A DNA stretch of 64,000 bases. Origin: Alphaproteobacteria bacterium. GTDB taxonomy: Bacteria; Pseudomonadota; Alphaproteobacteria; SP197. The stretch is from the NCBI GenBank assembly GCA_016869675.1, contig VGDP01000009.1:32787-96786 (forward strand), in the 5' to 3' direction. Shown piece after piece: positions 54,717 to 63,426 of this stretch (position 1 is its first letter; the number at the start of each line of letters is the position of its first letter). Made by a program: the position numbers and the translations under genes. Below the pieces are notes generated by a model. The model made no database searches and had not been told where the DNA came from. It worked only from the letters and a program-made list of their open reading frames with translations.

Positions 54717-56209
54717 GCGCGAACACCTCGGCCTACACCGCGCTGGAGCGGCGCTACGCCCGCATGAGCCACGTGGCCGGCGCGCGCGGCATGTTGTCGT
54801 GGGATCACCAGACCATGATGCCGGTCGGTGGCGCGGATGCGCGGGCCGAGCAGATGGCGACGCTCGGCGTCATCGAGCACGAGCTGGCCACCGATCCGGC
54901 GCTGCCCGATCTGTTCGCCGCCGCCGAGCAGGAGCCGCTCGACGACTGGCAGCGGGCGAACCTGCGCGAGATGCGCCGGCGCTGGCGGCACGCGACCGCG
55001 CTGGACGCCGATCTGGTCGAGCGCGTGTCGCGTGCCGCCAGCGCCGGCGATCTGGCCTGGCGCGCCGCCCGTCCGGCCAACGACTTCGCCGGCTTCGCCC
55101 CGGCGCTCAGGGCCGTGCTGGCGGTGGTGCGCGAGGTGGCGGCGCGCAAGACCGAGGCGCTGGGCCTGGCGCCCTACGACGCGCTGCTCGACGAATACGA
55201 GCCCGGCTTCGGCGCGGCCGAGGTGGACGTCCTGTTCGCCGACCTGGAGCGCTTCCTGCCTGATTTCCTGGGCCGCGCGCTGGAACGCCAGCGGGCACGC
55301 CCGGCGCCCGAACGGCCCGGCGGCCCGTTCCCCGTGGAGCGCCAGCGCGCGCTCGGCGTACGGCTGATGGAAGCGGTCGGCTTTGATTTCCACCACGGCC
55401 GGTTGGACGTCAGCCTGCACCCCTTCTGCGGCGGCACGCCCGACGATGTGCGCATCACCACCCGCTACGACGAGAGCGATTTCACCTCGGCGCTCATGGG
55501 CGTTCTGCACGAGACCGGGCACGCCATGTACGAACGCGGCCTGCCGGCCGCCTGGCGGCACCAGCCGGTCGGCGAGGCGCGCTCGACCGGGATGCACGAG
55601 AGCCAGTCCCTGCTGATCGAGATGCAGGCGTGCCGGGGGCGCGAGTTCCTGGGCTTCGCCGCGCCGATCATGCGCCAGGCGTTCGACGGCGACGGTCCGG
55701 CCTGGCACCCGGACAACCTCTACCGGCTCTATACGCGCGTCGAGCCGGACTTCATCCGCGTCGACGCCGACGAGGTGACGTACCCGGCGCACGTCATCCT
55801 GCGCTACCGGCTGGAACGCGCCATGATTGCCGGCGATCTGGCGGTCGACGATCTGCCCGGGGCGTGGAACGACGGCATGAAGCGGCTGCTGGGCATCGTG
55901 CCGCCCACCGACACGCTGGGCTGCCTGCAGGACATCCACTGGGCCGACGGCGCGTTCGGCTACTTTCCGACCTACACGCTCGGTGCCATGGCGGCGGCGC
56001 AGCTTTTCGCCGCGGCCCGACGCGCCGAACCCGGCATTCCGGCGGCGCTCGAGCACGGCGACTTCACGCCCCTGATGGCTTGGCTGCGCGCCCACGTGCA
56101 CGGCCAGGGTTCGCTCCTGGGCGCGCCCGAGCTCATGACGCGCGCCACAGGCCAGCCGCTGGGGGTCGCCGCGTTCGAGGCCCATCTCGAGGCGCGCTAC
56201 CTGTCATGA
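54713..56209 (+). CDS. M32 family metallocarboxypeptidase (Taq-like)
   Basis: M32 carboxypeptidases remove C-terminal residues from peptides. The 498-residue all-helical zinc protein has the active site HETGHAMYERGLP (HExxH), the downstream Glu in STGMHESQSLLIE, and family blocks SWDHQTMMP near the start and GCLQDIHWADGAFGYFPTYTLG near the end. Length is standard. It overlaps surf1 and thrC by 4 nt each, an unusual insertion between the cox cluster and thrC where related genomes often carry ispH or nothing. It is intact. Confidence 0.93.
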   Translation: MSANTSAYTALERRYARMSHVAGARGMLSWDHQTMMPVGGADARAEQMATLGVIEHELATDPALPDLFAAAEQEPLDDWQRANLREMRRRWRHATALDADLVERVSRAASAGDLAWRAARPANDFAGFAPALRAVLAVVREVAARKTEALGLAPYDALLDEYEPGFGAAEVDVLFADLERFLPDFLGRALERQRARPAPERPGGPFPVERQRALGVRLMEAVGFDFHHGRLDVSLHPFCGGTPDDVRITTRYDESDFTSALMGVLHETGHAMYERGLPAAWRHQPVGEARSTGMHESQSLLIEMQACRGREFLGFAAPIMRQAFDGDGPAWHPDNLYRLYTRVEPDFIRVDADEVTYPAHVILRYRLERAMIAGDLAVDDLPGAWNDGMKRLLGIVPPTDTLGCLQDIHWADGAFGYFPTYTLGAMAAAQLFAAARRAEPGIPAALEHGDFTPLMAWLRAHVHGQGSLLGAPELMTRATGQPLGVAAFEAHLEARYLS

Positions 56210-57618
56210 GCGTGGCCCGGTCCAACGCGGCGCGCTACGTCTCGACGCGCGGTCGCGCGCCCGTCCTCGGCTTCGACGATGCGCTGCTGGCCGGCCTGGC
56301 GCCGGACGGCGGGCTCTACATGCCCGAGGCGTGGCCGACGCTCGACATGGCCGGCCTGGCCGGGCTCGACTACGCCGCGCTGGCGGCCCGGGTGATGGCG
56401 CCGTTCGCCCAGGACGCCATCGACCAGCGCGAACTCGAAGCCCTGATCCGCGACGCCTACGCCGGGTTCGACCACCAGGCCGTCGTTCCCTTGGTCCAGA
56501 TCGACACGGACACCTGGCTGCTCGAGCTGTTCCACGGCCCGACGCTGGCGTTCAAGGACCTGGCGCTGCAGGTGCTGGGGCGCCTGTTCGACCGCGCCCT
56601 TGCGGCGCGCGGCGAGCGCGTCACCATCGTCGGCGCCACGTCGGGCGACACCGGCTCGGCGGCGATCGCCGCGTGCCGCGACCGCGCCAGCATGGACGTG
56701 GTGATCCTGCACCCGAAGGGCCGCACGTCCGACGTGCAGCGCCGCCAGATGACCACGGTGGACAGCGCCAATGTCCACAACATCGCCATCGAGGGCACGT
56801 TCGACGACTGCCAGGCCCTGGTGAAGGGCCTGTTCGCCGACGCACGGTTCCGCGACGAACAGCGCCTGGCGGCGATCAACTCGCTCAACTGGGCGCGCAT
56901 CGCGGCCCAGGTGCCCTACTACGTCGCGGCGGCGCGCGCGCTGGGCGCACCAGGGCGCGCCATCGCGTTCGCCGTGCCCACGGGCAACTTCGGCGATGTG
57001 TTCGCGGGCTACGTGGCGGCGCGCATGGGGCTGCCCGTCGCCCGCCTGGTGGTGGCGACCAACACCAACGACATCCTGGCGCGCGTGCTGGCGACGGGCG
57101 CGTACCGGCGCGGCACCGTGGTGCCGACCTTGGCGCCCAGCATGGACATCCAGGTCGCGTCCAACTTCGAGCGGCTGCTGTTCGAGCTGGTCGGCCGCGC
57201 GGGCGCGCGTGTCCAGGCCTTGATGGACCAGCTGGGCAGCGCGGGCGGCTTCGACCTGGAGCCCGCGGCGCTGGCGGAGGCGCGGGCCCTGTTCGCCGGG
57301 CACCGCGCGGACGACGCGGCCATGACGGCGACCATGGCCGATGTCCACCGGCGGACCGGCCAGGTGATCGACCCGCACACCGCGTGCGGTGTCGCGGCCG
57401 TGGCCGCCGCCGCCGCCCCGCCCGGCACGCCGGTGGTCGTGCTGGCGACCGCGCACCCGGCCAAGTTCGCCGCGGCCGTGACGGGCGCGATCGGCCAGCC
57501 GCCGCCGGTGCCGCCCGCCCTCGCGGACCTGGCGGCGAGACCCGAACGCTACACGGTGCTGCCCAACGACCTGGGCGCCGTCGCGGCCTTCATCCGCGCC
57601 CGCACGGCTCGCGCCTGA
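56206..57618 (+). CDS. thrC: threonine synthase
   Basis: ThrC converts O-phosphohomoserine to threonine with PLP. The 470-residue protein has the opening YVSTRGRAPVLGFDDALLAGLAPDGGLYMPE, the PLP Lys in GPTLAFKDLALQVLG, the phosphate-binding ATSGDTGSAAI, and FAVPTGNFGDVFAGYVAARMG. This is the fungal/proteobacterial fold type. It is intact and coupled to the M32 gene by ATGA. The M16 protease follows after 101 nt. Confidence 0.94.
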   Translation: MSVARSNAARYVSTRGRAPVLGFDDALLAGLAPDGGLYMPEAWPTLDMAGLAGLDYAALAARVMAPFAQDAIDQRELEALIRDAYAGFDHQAVVPLVQIDTDTWLLELFHGPTLAFKDLALQVLGRLFDRALAARGERVTIVGATSGDTGSAAIAACRDRASMDVVILHPKGRTSDVQRRQMTTVDSANVHNIAIEGTFDDCQALVKGLFADARFRDEQRLAAINSLNWARIAAQVPYYVAAARALGAPGRAIAFAVPTGNFGDVFAGYVAARMGLPVARLVVATNTNDILARVLATGAYRRGTVVPTLAPSMDIQVASNFERLLFELVGRAGARVQALMDQLGSAGGFDLEPAALAEARALFAGHRADDAAMTATMADVHRRTGQVIDPHTACGVAAVAAAAAPPGTPVVVLATAHPAKFAAAVTGAIGQPPPVPPALADLAARPERYTVLPNDLGAVAAFIRARTARA

Positions 57619-57719
57619 TCGGATCATCGCCCGTTAACTATAGGAAATGACCTAGATTTTACTTGGAGCGTCAGCGCGCTGGTTCCATCCGTGGTCCGCT
57701 TGGTCTAGGCTCGACGGCG

Positions 57720-58979
57720 ATGGTCAAGGTCACGCGCCTGGACAACGGTCTCAGGGTCGCCTCGGACGCCATGCCGAGCGTCCACTCGGTGACGGTCGGT
57801 GTGTGGGTCGACGCCGGGGCGCGCGACGAGACCGCTGAGCTGAACGGCATCTCGCACCTGCTGGAGCACATGGCGTTCAAGGGCACCGAGCGCCGCAGCG
57901 CCATCGCCATCGCCGAGGAGATCGAGGCGGTCGGCGGTCACCTGAACGCCTACACCTCGCGCGAGCACACCGCCTACCACGCGCGCGTGCTGGCCGACGA
58001 CGTGCCGCTGGCGGTCGATCTGTTGGCCGACATCCTGCGCCATTCGGTGTTCGACGCCGAGGAGCTGGAGCGCGAACGCGGCGTGGTGGAACAGGAGATC
58101 GCCCAGGTCGACGAAACGCCCGACGACCTGATCTTCGACCTGTTCCAGGACGCCGCGTACCCGGCGCAAGCGATGGGCCGGTCGATCCTGGGCACGGCCG
58201 AGACGCTGGGCCGCATGGACCGCGCCACGTTGCGTGGCCACCTGGACCGCGAGTACACCGCCGAGCGCATGATCCTGGTCGGCGCGGGCGCGATCGACCA
58301 CGACCACTTGGTCGATCTGGCCGACCAGGCGTTCGGCACCATGGCGGCGAACGGCGGCCGGCCGGCGCGCGCGCGGCCCCGCTACGCCGGCGGCGAGAAG
58401 CACGACGATCGCGATCTCGAGCAGCTTCACCTGGTGCTGGGCTTCGATGGCCCGGGCATGCGCGATGACACCTATTACGCGACGCAGGTGCTGTCCACGG
58501 CGCTGGGCGGCGGCATGTCCTCGCGCCTGTTCCAGGAGGTGCGCGAGAAGCGCGGGCTGGCCTACGCCATCCAGGCGTTCGCCTCGTGCTACCTGGATGG
58601 CGGCCTGTTCGGCGTCTACGCCGGGTGCGACGCGCGCCATGGCGACGAGGTCGCGCGCATCGTGGTCGACCAGTTGGGCGCCATGGCCGACGCGGTCGAC
58701 CAGGCCGAGCTCGGCCGCGCCAAGGCGCAGCTCAAGGCCGGCATGCTCATGGCGTTGGAGAGTTCGGCCGCGCGAGCCGAGCAGATCGCGCGCCACCTGC
58801 TGGTGTTCGATCGCGTGATCCCGGTGCCGGAGCTGGTCGCCCGCGTCGACGCGGTCGCGGCCGCCGACGTCGCGGCGATGGCACGCGCCATCGGTCGGGG
58901 CGAGCGTCTGACGCTGACCACGATCGGACCGCGCGATCGCCTGGCCACGCGCGACGAGTTGGCGCGCCGGCTGGGGTGA
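57720..58979 (+). CDS. M16 family zinc peptidase (mitochondrial processing peptidase-like)
   Basis: The 419-residue inverzincin has the HXXEH motif in GISHLLEHMAFKGT (about residues 46-50). The third zinc ligand lies in LERERGVVEQEIAQVDETPDD, and the C-terminal domain carries ALGGGMSSRLFQEVREKRGLAYAI. It is the alphaproteobacterial homologue of the MPP beta subunit and is regularly next to thrC. ATG 57720 fits the usual opening (VKVTRLDNGLRVAS). Natural substrates in bacteria are unknown. Confidence 0.92.
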   Translation: MVKVTRLDNGLRVASDAMPSVHSVTVGVWVDAGARDETAELNGISHLLEHMAFKGTERRSAIAIAEEIEAVGGHLNAYTSREHTAYHARVLADDVPLAVDLLADILRHSVFDAEELERERGVVEQEIAQVDETPDDLIFDLFQDAAYPAQAMGRSILGTAETLGRMDRATLRGHLDREYTAERMILVGAGAIDHDHLVDLADQAFGTMAANGGRPARARPRYAGGEKHDDRDLEQLHLVLGFDGPGMRDDTYYATQVLSTALGGGMSSRLFQEVREKRGLAYAIQAFASCYLDGGLFGVYAGCDARHGDEVARIVVDQLGAMADAVDQAELGRAKAQLKAGMLMALESSAARAEQIARHLLVFDRVIPVPELVARVDAVAAADVAAMARAIGRGERLTLTTIGPRDRLATRDELARRLG

Positions 58980-58982
58980 ACC

Positions 58983-59600
58983 GTGTTCGCGTTCCTGCAT
59001 CCGCGCGGGCGTGGGCCAGCCGAACCCCGGCTGGAAGGCCAGCGCGTCGTCCTGCGCCCGCCGCGCGCCAAGGACTGGCGCGCCTGGGCCGCGGTGCGCC
59101 GTTCGTCCCGTGATTTCCTGGCGCCGTGGGAGCCGACCTCGCCGGCCGACGCGCTGACGCGCGGTGCGTTCCGCCGGCGCGTGCGCAGCCACGCCCACGA
59201 GTTCCGGCGCGCCACCGCGATCACGTTCCTGATCCTCGGCCGTTCCGACGGTGCTGTGCTGGGCGGCATCACGGTGGCCGACATCCAGCGCTCGGTCGCT
59301 CAGGCGTGCAGCCTGGGCTACTGGATCGGCCGGGACCACGCGCGCCAGGGCTACATGCACGAGGCCCTGGGCCTGGTGCTGCGCCACGTCTTCGTCGACC
59401 TGGGTCTGCACCGGGTCAACGCCGCGTGCCTGCCGTCCAACGCCGCCAGCCAGGGCCTGCTGCGCAAGCTGGGCTTCCGCCAGGAAGGCTACGCCCGCGA
59501 GTACCTGCGCATCGACGGCCGTTGGCAGGACCACCTGCTGTTCGCGCTGCTGGCCAGCGAATGGGAACGCCCGGCGCAGACCGCCCGCGCGGCGGAGTAG
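58983..59600 (+). CDS. GNAT N-acetyltransferase (RimJ/RimL type)
   Basis: The 205-residue protein has the RimJ-like acetyltransferase_3 layout: RLEGQRVVLRPPRAKDWRAWAAVRR, the acetyl-CoA region LGYWIGRDHARQGYMHEALGLVLRH and the end NAASQGLLRKLGFRQEGYAREYL. Candidate targets are ribosomal protein N-termini, but this is only by family. The start is GTG 58983, 3 nt after the M16 stop, and the thrC-M16-rimJ order is commonly seen in alphaproteobacteria. Confidence 0.88.
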   Translation: MFAFLHPRGRGPAEPRLEGQRVVLRPPRAKDWRAWAAVRRSSRDFLAPWEPTSPADALTRGAFRRRVRSHAHEFRRATAITFLILGRSDGAVLGGITVADIQRSVAQACSLGYWIGRDHARQGYMHEALGLVLRHVFVDLGLHRVNAACLPSNAASQGLLRKLGFRQEGYAREYLRIDGRWQDHLLFALLASEWERPAQTARAAE

Positions 59601-59715
59601 AGCGAGCGTCGCGCACGCGGCTGAGCGGGTCGTCGGACGGCTCGTGCTTCGTGGCGCGCGTGGCCGCGCACCCCAGCGCCAGCAGGGCTTCTTGCGGAAC
59701 GGATCGAGGCCCGTT

Positions 59716-59752
59716 CGTCCTGGGTAGGCGCGTAGCGCCGTATCGAAGGACG
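59716..59752. repeat. REP-like palindrome downstream of the GNAT gene
   Basis: CGTCCT (59716-59721) pairs with AGGACG (59747-59752), enclosing a second stem GGCGC-GTA-GCGCC (59727-59739). It sits between two converging genes and resembles alphaproteobacterial intergenic repeats. It may work as a terminator. The rest of the 161-nt gap shows nothing else. Confidence 0.5.
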
Positions 59753-59761
59753 AGCCGCCCC

Positions 59762-60328
59762 TTACGCGTGGCCGGCGAGCGAGGACAGCTTGGTCGGGTC
59801 GACGCCGATGGTGCGGACGGCAGCGTCCCAGCACGCGTCCAGATCGCCGCCGAAGATCAGGTTCTCGTCGGCGCGGCACGTGAGCCAGCCGTTGTTCTGG
59901 ATTTCGGTGTCGAGCTGACCCGGCGCCCAGCCGGCGTAGCCGAGCGCAAGCAGGCTGCGCCGCGGGCCCTGGCCGACGGCGATGGCGCGCAGCACGTCGA
60001 CGGTCGCGGTCAGCGCGATGCCGTCGCGGATCTTCAGCGTCGCGTCCTGGTGGTAGTCGTCGGAGTGCAGCACGAAGCCGCGCCCGGTCTCCACCGGGCC
60101 GCCGAAGTGCACGCGGATGCCGGTCGACGGCACCTCGGGCTCGATGTTGAGCTGGCGCAGCAGATCGGGAAACTCGATGGAGTCGATCGCCTTGTTGATG
60201 ACAAGCCCCATCGCCCCGTCGGCGCTGTGCGCGCACAGATAGATGACCGCGCGCTGGAAGCGCGGATCGCTCATGGCCGGCATGGCGACGAGGAGCTGGC
60301 CTTCCAGGTAGTCGTTCGACGTTTTCAT
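59762..60328 (-). CDS. YqgE/AlgH family protein (UPF0301)
   Basis: The 188-residue protein has the family N-terminus [26 protein letters not shown], then [11 protein letters not shown], the block [17 protein letters not shown] and the end [24 protein letters not shown]. AlgH/YqgE proteins are widespread, have no agreed biochemical activity and are described as transcriptional regulators in Pseudomonas. The stop is TAA (59762-59764). ATG 60328 is favoured over a long upstream extension to 60748 that has no homology. Confidence 0.9.
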   Translation of the reverse strand: MKTSNDYLEGQLLVAMPAMSDPRFQRAVIYLCAHSADGAMGLVINKAIDSIEFPDLLRQLNIEPEVPSTGIRVHFGGPVETGRGFVLHSDDYHQDATLKIRDGIALTATVDVLRAIAVGQGPRRSLLALGYAGWAPGQLDTEIQNNGWLTCRADENLIFGGDLDACWDAAVRTIGVDPTKLSSLAGHA

Positions 60329-60364
60329 CACTTCGGCTCGGGCACGTTGGCCCCCCACGACGAA

Positions 60365-60394
60365 AGTACACACCACCCGCGCCGGTCGTGACAA
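60365..60394 (-). promoter_or_regulatory. possible algH promoter
   Basis: On the minus strand TTGTCA (60389-60394), an 18-nt spacer and TGTACT (60365-60370) lie 36 nt before ATG 60328. The match is fair; no test was possible. Confidence 0.35.
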
Positions 60395-60443
60395 CACATT
60401 CCTCGGCGCGCGAGCGACAAGTGATCGCGCACGCGCGCACCAT

Positions 60444-60480
60444 CGTTGCCCTTCGCAACGACCGGCCGCATCGCTAATGT
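60444..60480 (+). promoter_or_regulatory. possible promoter and palindromic operator of the acetoacetyl-CoA synthetase gene
   Basis: TTCGCA (60452-60457), 17 nt and TAATGT (60475-60480) form a candidate promoter 35 nt before ATG 60516. A perfect inverted repeat CGTTGC-CCTTC-GCAACG (60444-60460) covers the -35 box and could be an operator. The ribosome binding site AGGAGG stands 10 nt before the start. Confidence 0.4.
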
Positions 60481-60515
60481 GACGAGCGCGTGAGGTCTCG
60501 AGGAGGATCGCAACG

Positions 60516-62474
60516 ATGTCGGCGCCGAAACCGCTGTGGTCGCCATCGGCGGCGCGCGTCGCCGCCGCCAACGTCACGACGTTCCGCGCCACGGCGGCAC
60601 GACGCTGGTCGGCCGAGCTACCGGACTTCGACGCGTTGTGGCGCTGGTCGATCGAGGATCGCGAACAGTTCTGGCAGAGCGTGTGGGACGACGGTCCGGT
60701 CAAGGCGTCGCGCCAGGCCGACCAGGTGCTGGTCGACGGCGACCGCATGCCCGGCGCGCGCTGGTTCGTCGGCGCGCGGCTGAATTACGCCGAGAACATG
60801 CTGGTGCGCCGCGACGACGCCGAGGCCCTGGTGTTCGTCAGCGAGTCCGGCGCGCGCCGCGCGCTGTCGTTCGCCAGGCTGAACACCGAGGTCGCTCGTG
60901 TCGCCACCTGGCTCGCGGCCGAAGGTGTCGGGACGGGCGACCGCGTCGCCGGCTATCTGCCCAACATGCCCGAGACCATCGTGGCCATGCTGGCCGCCGC
61001 GACCATCGGCGCGGTGTGGACATCGTGCTCGCCGGATTTCGGCGTGCGCGGCGTGCTCGACCGCTTCGGCCAGGTCGAACCCAAGGTGCTGTTCGCCGTC
61101 GACGGCTACGTCTACAACGGCAAGGCCATCGACGTCGCCGACAAGATCGCCGGCATCGTCGCCGAACTGCCCAGCCTCAGGCGCGTGGTGGTGATCCCCT
61201 ACAATGGCGACGGGCCGTCGCTCGGCACCACGCTGGCGGCGGTCAAGGGCGCGCTGCCGTGGGCCGCGGCCGGCGCGGCCGGATCGTCGGTGCCCTTCGC
61301 CCAACTGCCGTTCGACCACCCGCTGTTCATCATGTACTCGTCGGGCACCACGGGCGCGCCGAAGTGCATCGTGCACGGCGCGGGCGGCACGCTGCTGCAG
61401 CACCTGAAGGAGCACCGGCTGCACACCGACGTGAAGCCGGGCGACCGGCTGTTCTACTTCACCACGTGCGGCTGGATGATGTGGAACTGGCTCGCCTCGG
61501 GCCTGGGGTCGGGCGCGACGCTGATTCTGTTCGACGGTTCGCCGTTCCATCCGGGGCCGGAGGTGCTGTGGGACATGGCGGCGCGCGAGAAGGTTTCCAT
61601 CTTCGGCACGTCGGCCAAGTACATCGCGGCGCTCGACAAGGCGGGCTTCGAGGCGCGCGCCCACGACCTGGCGCACCTGCGCGCGGTGCTCTCGACCGGC
61701 TCGCCCCTGGCGCCCGAGCATTTCGACTACGTCTACCGCGCGATCAAGGCGGATGTGCAGCTCGCCTCGATCTCGGGCGGCACCGACATCATCAGCTGCT
61801 TCGCCCTGGGCAACCCGGTGGGGCCGGTGTGGCGCGGCGAACTGCAGACGCGCGGCCTAGGCATGGCGGTCGATGTGTTCGGCGACGACGGCAAGCCGAT
61901 CGGCGGCATGGGCGAACTGGTGTGCACCAAGGCGTTCCCGTGCATGCCCATCGGGTTCTGGAACGACGCCGACGGCGCCAAGTATCACAACGCGTACTTC
62001 GCGCGTTTCCCCAACATCTGGCACCACGGCGACTTCGCCGAGATCACGGCGCACGGCGGCCTGGTCATCTCGGGCCGTTCGGACGCGGTCTTGAACCCCG
62101 GCGGCGTGCGCATCGGCACCGCCGAGATCTACCGCCAGGTCGAGGCGTTCGACGACGTGCAGGAGGCCATCTGCATCGGCCAGGACTGGGACAACGACGT
62201 GCGGGTCGTGCTGTTCGTGCGCATGAAGGACGGCAAGACCCTGACGCCCGAGCTGACCGACGCCATCAAGAAGCGCGTGCGCCAGAACTGCACGCCGCGT
62301 CATGTGCCGGCCAAGATCATCCCGATCGCCGACATCCCGCGCACCATCAGCGGCAAGATCACCGAGCTGGCCGTGCGCGACATCGTGCACGGCCGCGCGG
62401 TCAAGAACCGCGAGGCGCTGGCCAACCCCGCCGTGCTCGATCTCTACAAGGACATCCCGGACCTGAGGACCTGA
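60516..62474 (+). CDS. acetoacetyl-CoA synthetase
   Basis: This 652-residue ANL-family ligase (acetoacetate-CoA ligase, EC 6.2.1.16) activates acetoacetate with ATP and CoA. It has the adenylate motif [19 protein letters not shown], the A5-like [12 protein letters not shown], the hinge block [24 protein letters not shown] and the catalytic Lys near the end ([13 protein letters not shown]). The specific opening [18 protein letters not shown] and the NYAENML block identify the acetoacetate type against acetyl-CoA synthetase. It would serve ketone-body/PHB turnover and could use acetoacetate made by the BKACE at 22 kb. AGGAGGATCGCAACG precedes the ATG. The aldo/keto reductase follows after 3 nt. 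Confidence 0.93.
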   Translation: MSAPKPLWSPSAARVAAANVTTFRATAARRWSAELPDFDALWRWSIEDREQFWQSVWDDGPVKASRQADQVLVDGDRMPGARWFVGARLNYAENMLVRRDDAEALVFVSESGARRALSFARLNTEVARVATWLAAEGVGTGDRVAGYLPNMPETIVAMLAAATIGAVWTSCSPDFGVRGVLDRFGQVEPKVLFAVDGYVYNGKAIDVADKIAGIVAELPSLRRVVVIPYNGDGPSLGTTLAAVKGALPWAAAGAAGSSVPFAQLPFDHPLFIMYSSGTTGAPKCIVHGAGGTLLQHLKEHRLHTDVKPGDRLFYFTTCGWMMWNWLASGLGSGATLILFDGSPFHPGPEVLWDMAAREKVSIFGTSAKYIAALDKAGFEARAHDLAHLRAVLSTGSPLAPEHFDYVYRAIKADVQLASISGGTDIISCFALGNPVGPVWRGELQTRGLGMAVDVFGDDGKPIGGMGELVCTKAFPCMPIGFWNDADGAKYHNAYFARFPNIWHHGDFAEITAHGGLVISGRSDAVLNPGGVRIGTAEIYRQVEAFDDVQEAICIGQDWDNDVRVVLFVRMKDGKTLTPELTDAIKKRVRQNCTPRHVPAKIIPIADIPRTISGKITELAVRDIVHGRAVKNREALANPAVLDLYKDIPDLRT

Positions 62475-62477
62475 CCG

Positions 62478-63422
62478 ATGGAGCTCCGCAACCTGGGCCG
62501 TTCGGGCCTGCGCGTCTCGGCCGTCGGCCTGGGGTGCAACAACTTCGGCGTGCGGCTGGACGAGGCCGCCTCGCGCAAGGTGATCCGCAAGGCCTTGGAC
62601 GAAGGCATCACCCTGTTCGACACGGCCGACGTCTACGGCGGGCGCGGCGGGTCCGAGACGATCCTGGGCAAGACGCTGGGTGCCCGGCGCAAGGACATCG
62701 TGCTGGCCACCAAGTTCGCGCTGGCCATGGACGACGAGGACGTGCGCAAGGGCGGCGCGCGCCGCTACGTCATGGCCGCGGTCGAGGCCAGCCTGCGCCG
62801 GCTCAAGACCGACTGGATCGATCTCTACCAGATGCACGTGACCGATCCGCTGACGCCGATCGAGGAGACGTTGCGCGCGCTCGACGACCTGGTGCGCCAT
62901 GGCAAGGTCCGCTACGTCGGCTGCTCCAACTTCTCCGCCTGGCAGGTGGTCGAGGCGCAGTGGACCTCGCGCGCACACGGCCTGCACGCCTTCGTCTCGT
63001 GCCAGGACGAATACAGCCTCCTGGTGCGCGGGCCCGAAACCGACCTGATCCCGGCGATGACAACCTACGGCCTGGGCTTGCTGCCCTACTTCCCGCTCGC
63101 CAGCGGCCTGCTGACCGGCAAGTACCGCCAGGGCAAGCCGATGCCCAAGGGTGCCCGCATCACCAAGGAGCCGCGCTACGGCGACGGCTACATGACCGAG
63201 GCCAACTGGGCAACCATCGAGGGCCTGCGCGCCGTCGCCGAGGGTCTCGGACTGACCATGGCCGAACTGGCGATCGGCTGGCTGCTGGCGCGCGCGCCGG
63301 TCGCCAGCGTCATCGCCGGCGCCACACGACCCGACCAGATCGTCGCCAACGTGCGCGCCGGCGCGGTCACCCTGGGCGCCGCCGACCTGGAGGCGATCGA
63401 CCGCGCCTGCGGCCGGGGCTGA
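62478..63422 (+). CDS. aldo/keto reductase
   Basis: The 314-residue TIM-barrel NADPH oxidoreductase has the catalytic tetrad in context: Asp and Tyr in TLFDTADVYGGRGGSE, Lys in VLATKFALA and His in DLYQMHVTDPLTPIEE. The end carries AGATRPDQIVANVRA. It resembles the YhdN/L-glyceraldehyde-reductase-like branch; substrate unknown. It is 3 nt after the acetoacetyl-CoA synthetase stop and 4 nt before the glutamine-synthetase-like gene, so the three form one operon. Confidence 0.91.
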   Translation: MELRNLGRSGLRVSAVGLGCNNFGVRLDEAASRKVIRKALDEGITLFDTADVYGGRGGSETILGKTLGARRKDIVLATKFALAMDDEDVRKGGARRYVMAAVEASLRRLKTDWIDLYQMHVTDPLTPIEETLRALDDLVRHGKVRYVGCSNFSAWQVVEAQWTSRAHGLHAFVSCQDEYSLLVRGPETDLIPAMTTYGLGLLPYFPLASGLLTGKYRQGKPMPKGARITKEPRYGDGYMTEANWATIEGLRAVAEGLGLTMAELAIGWLLARAPVASVIAGATRPDQIVANVRAGAVTLGAADLEAIDRACGRG

Positions 63423-63426
63423 GCCC

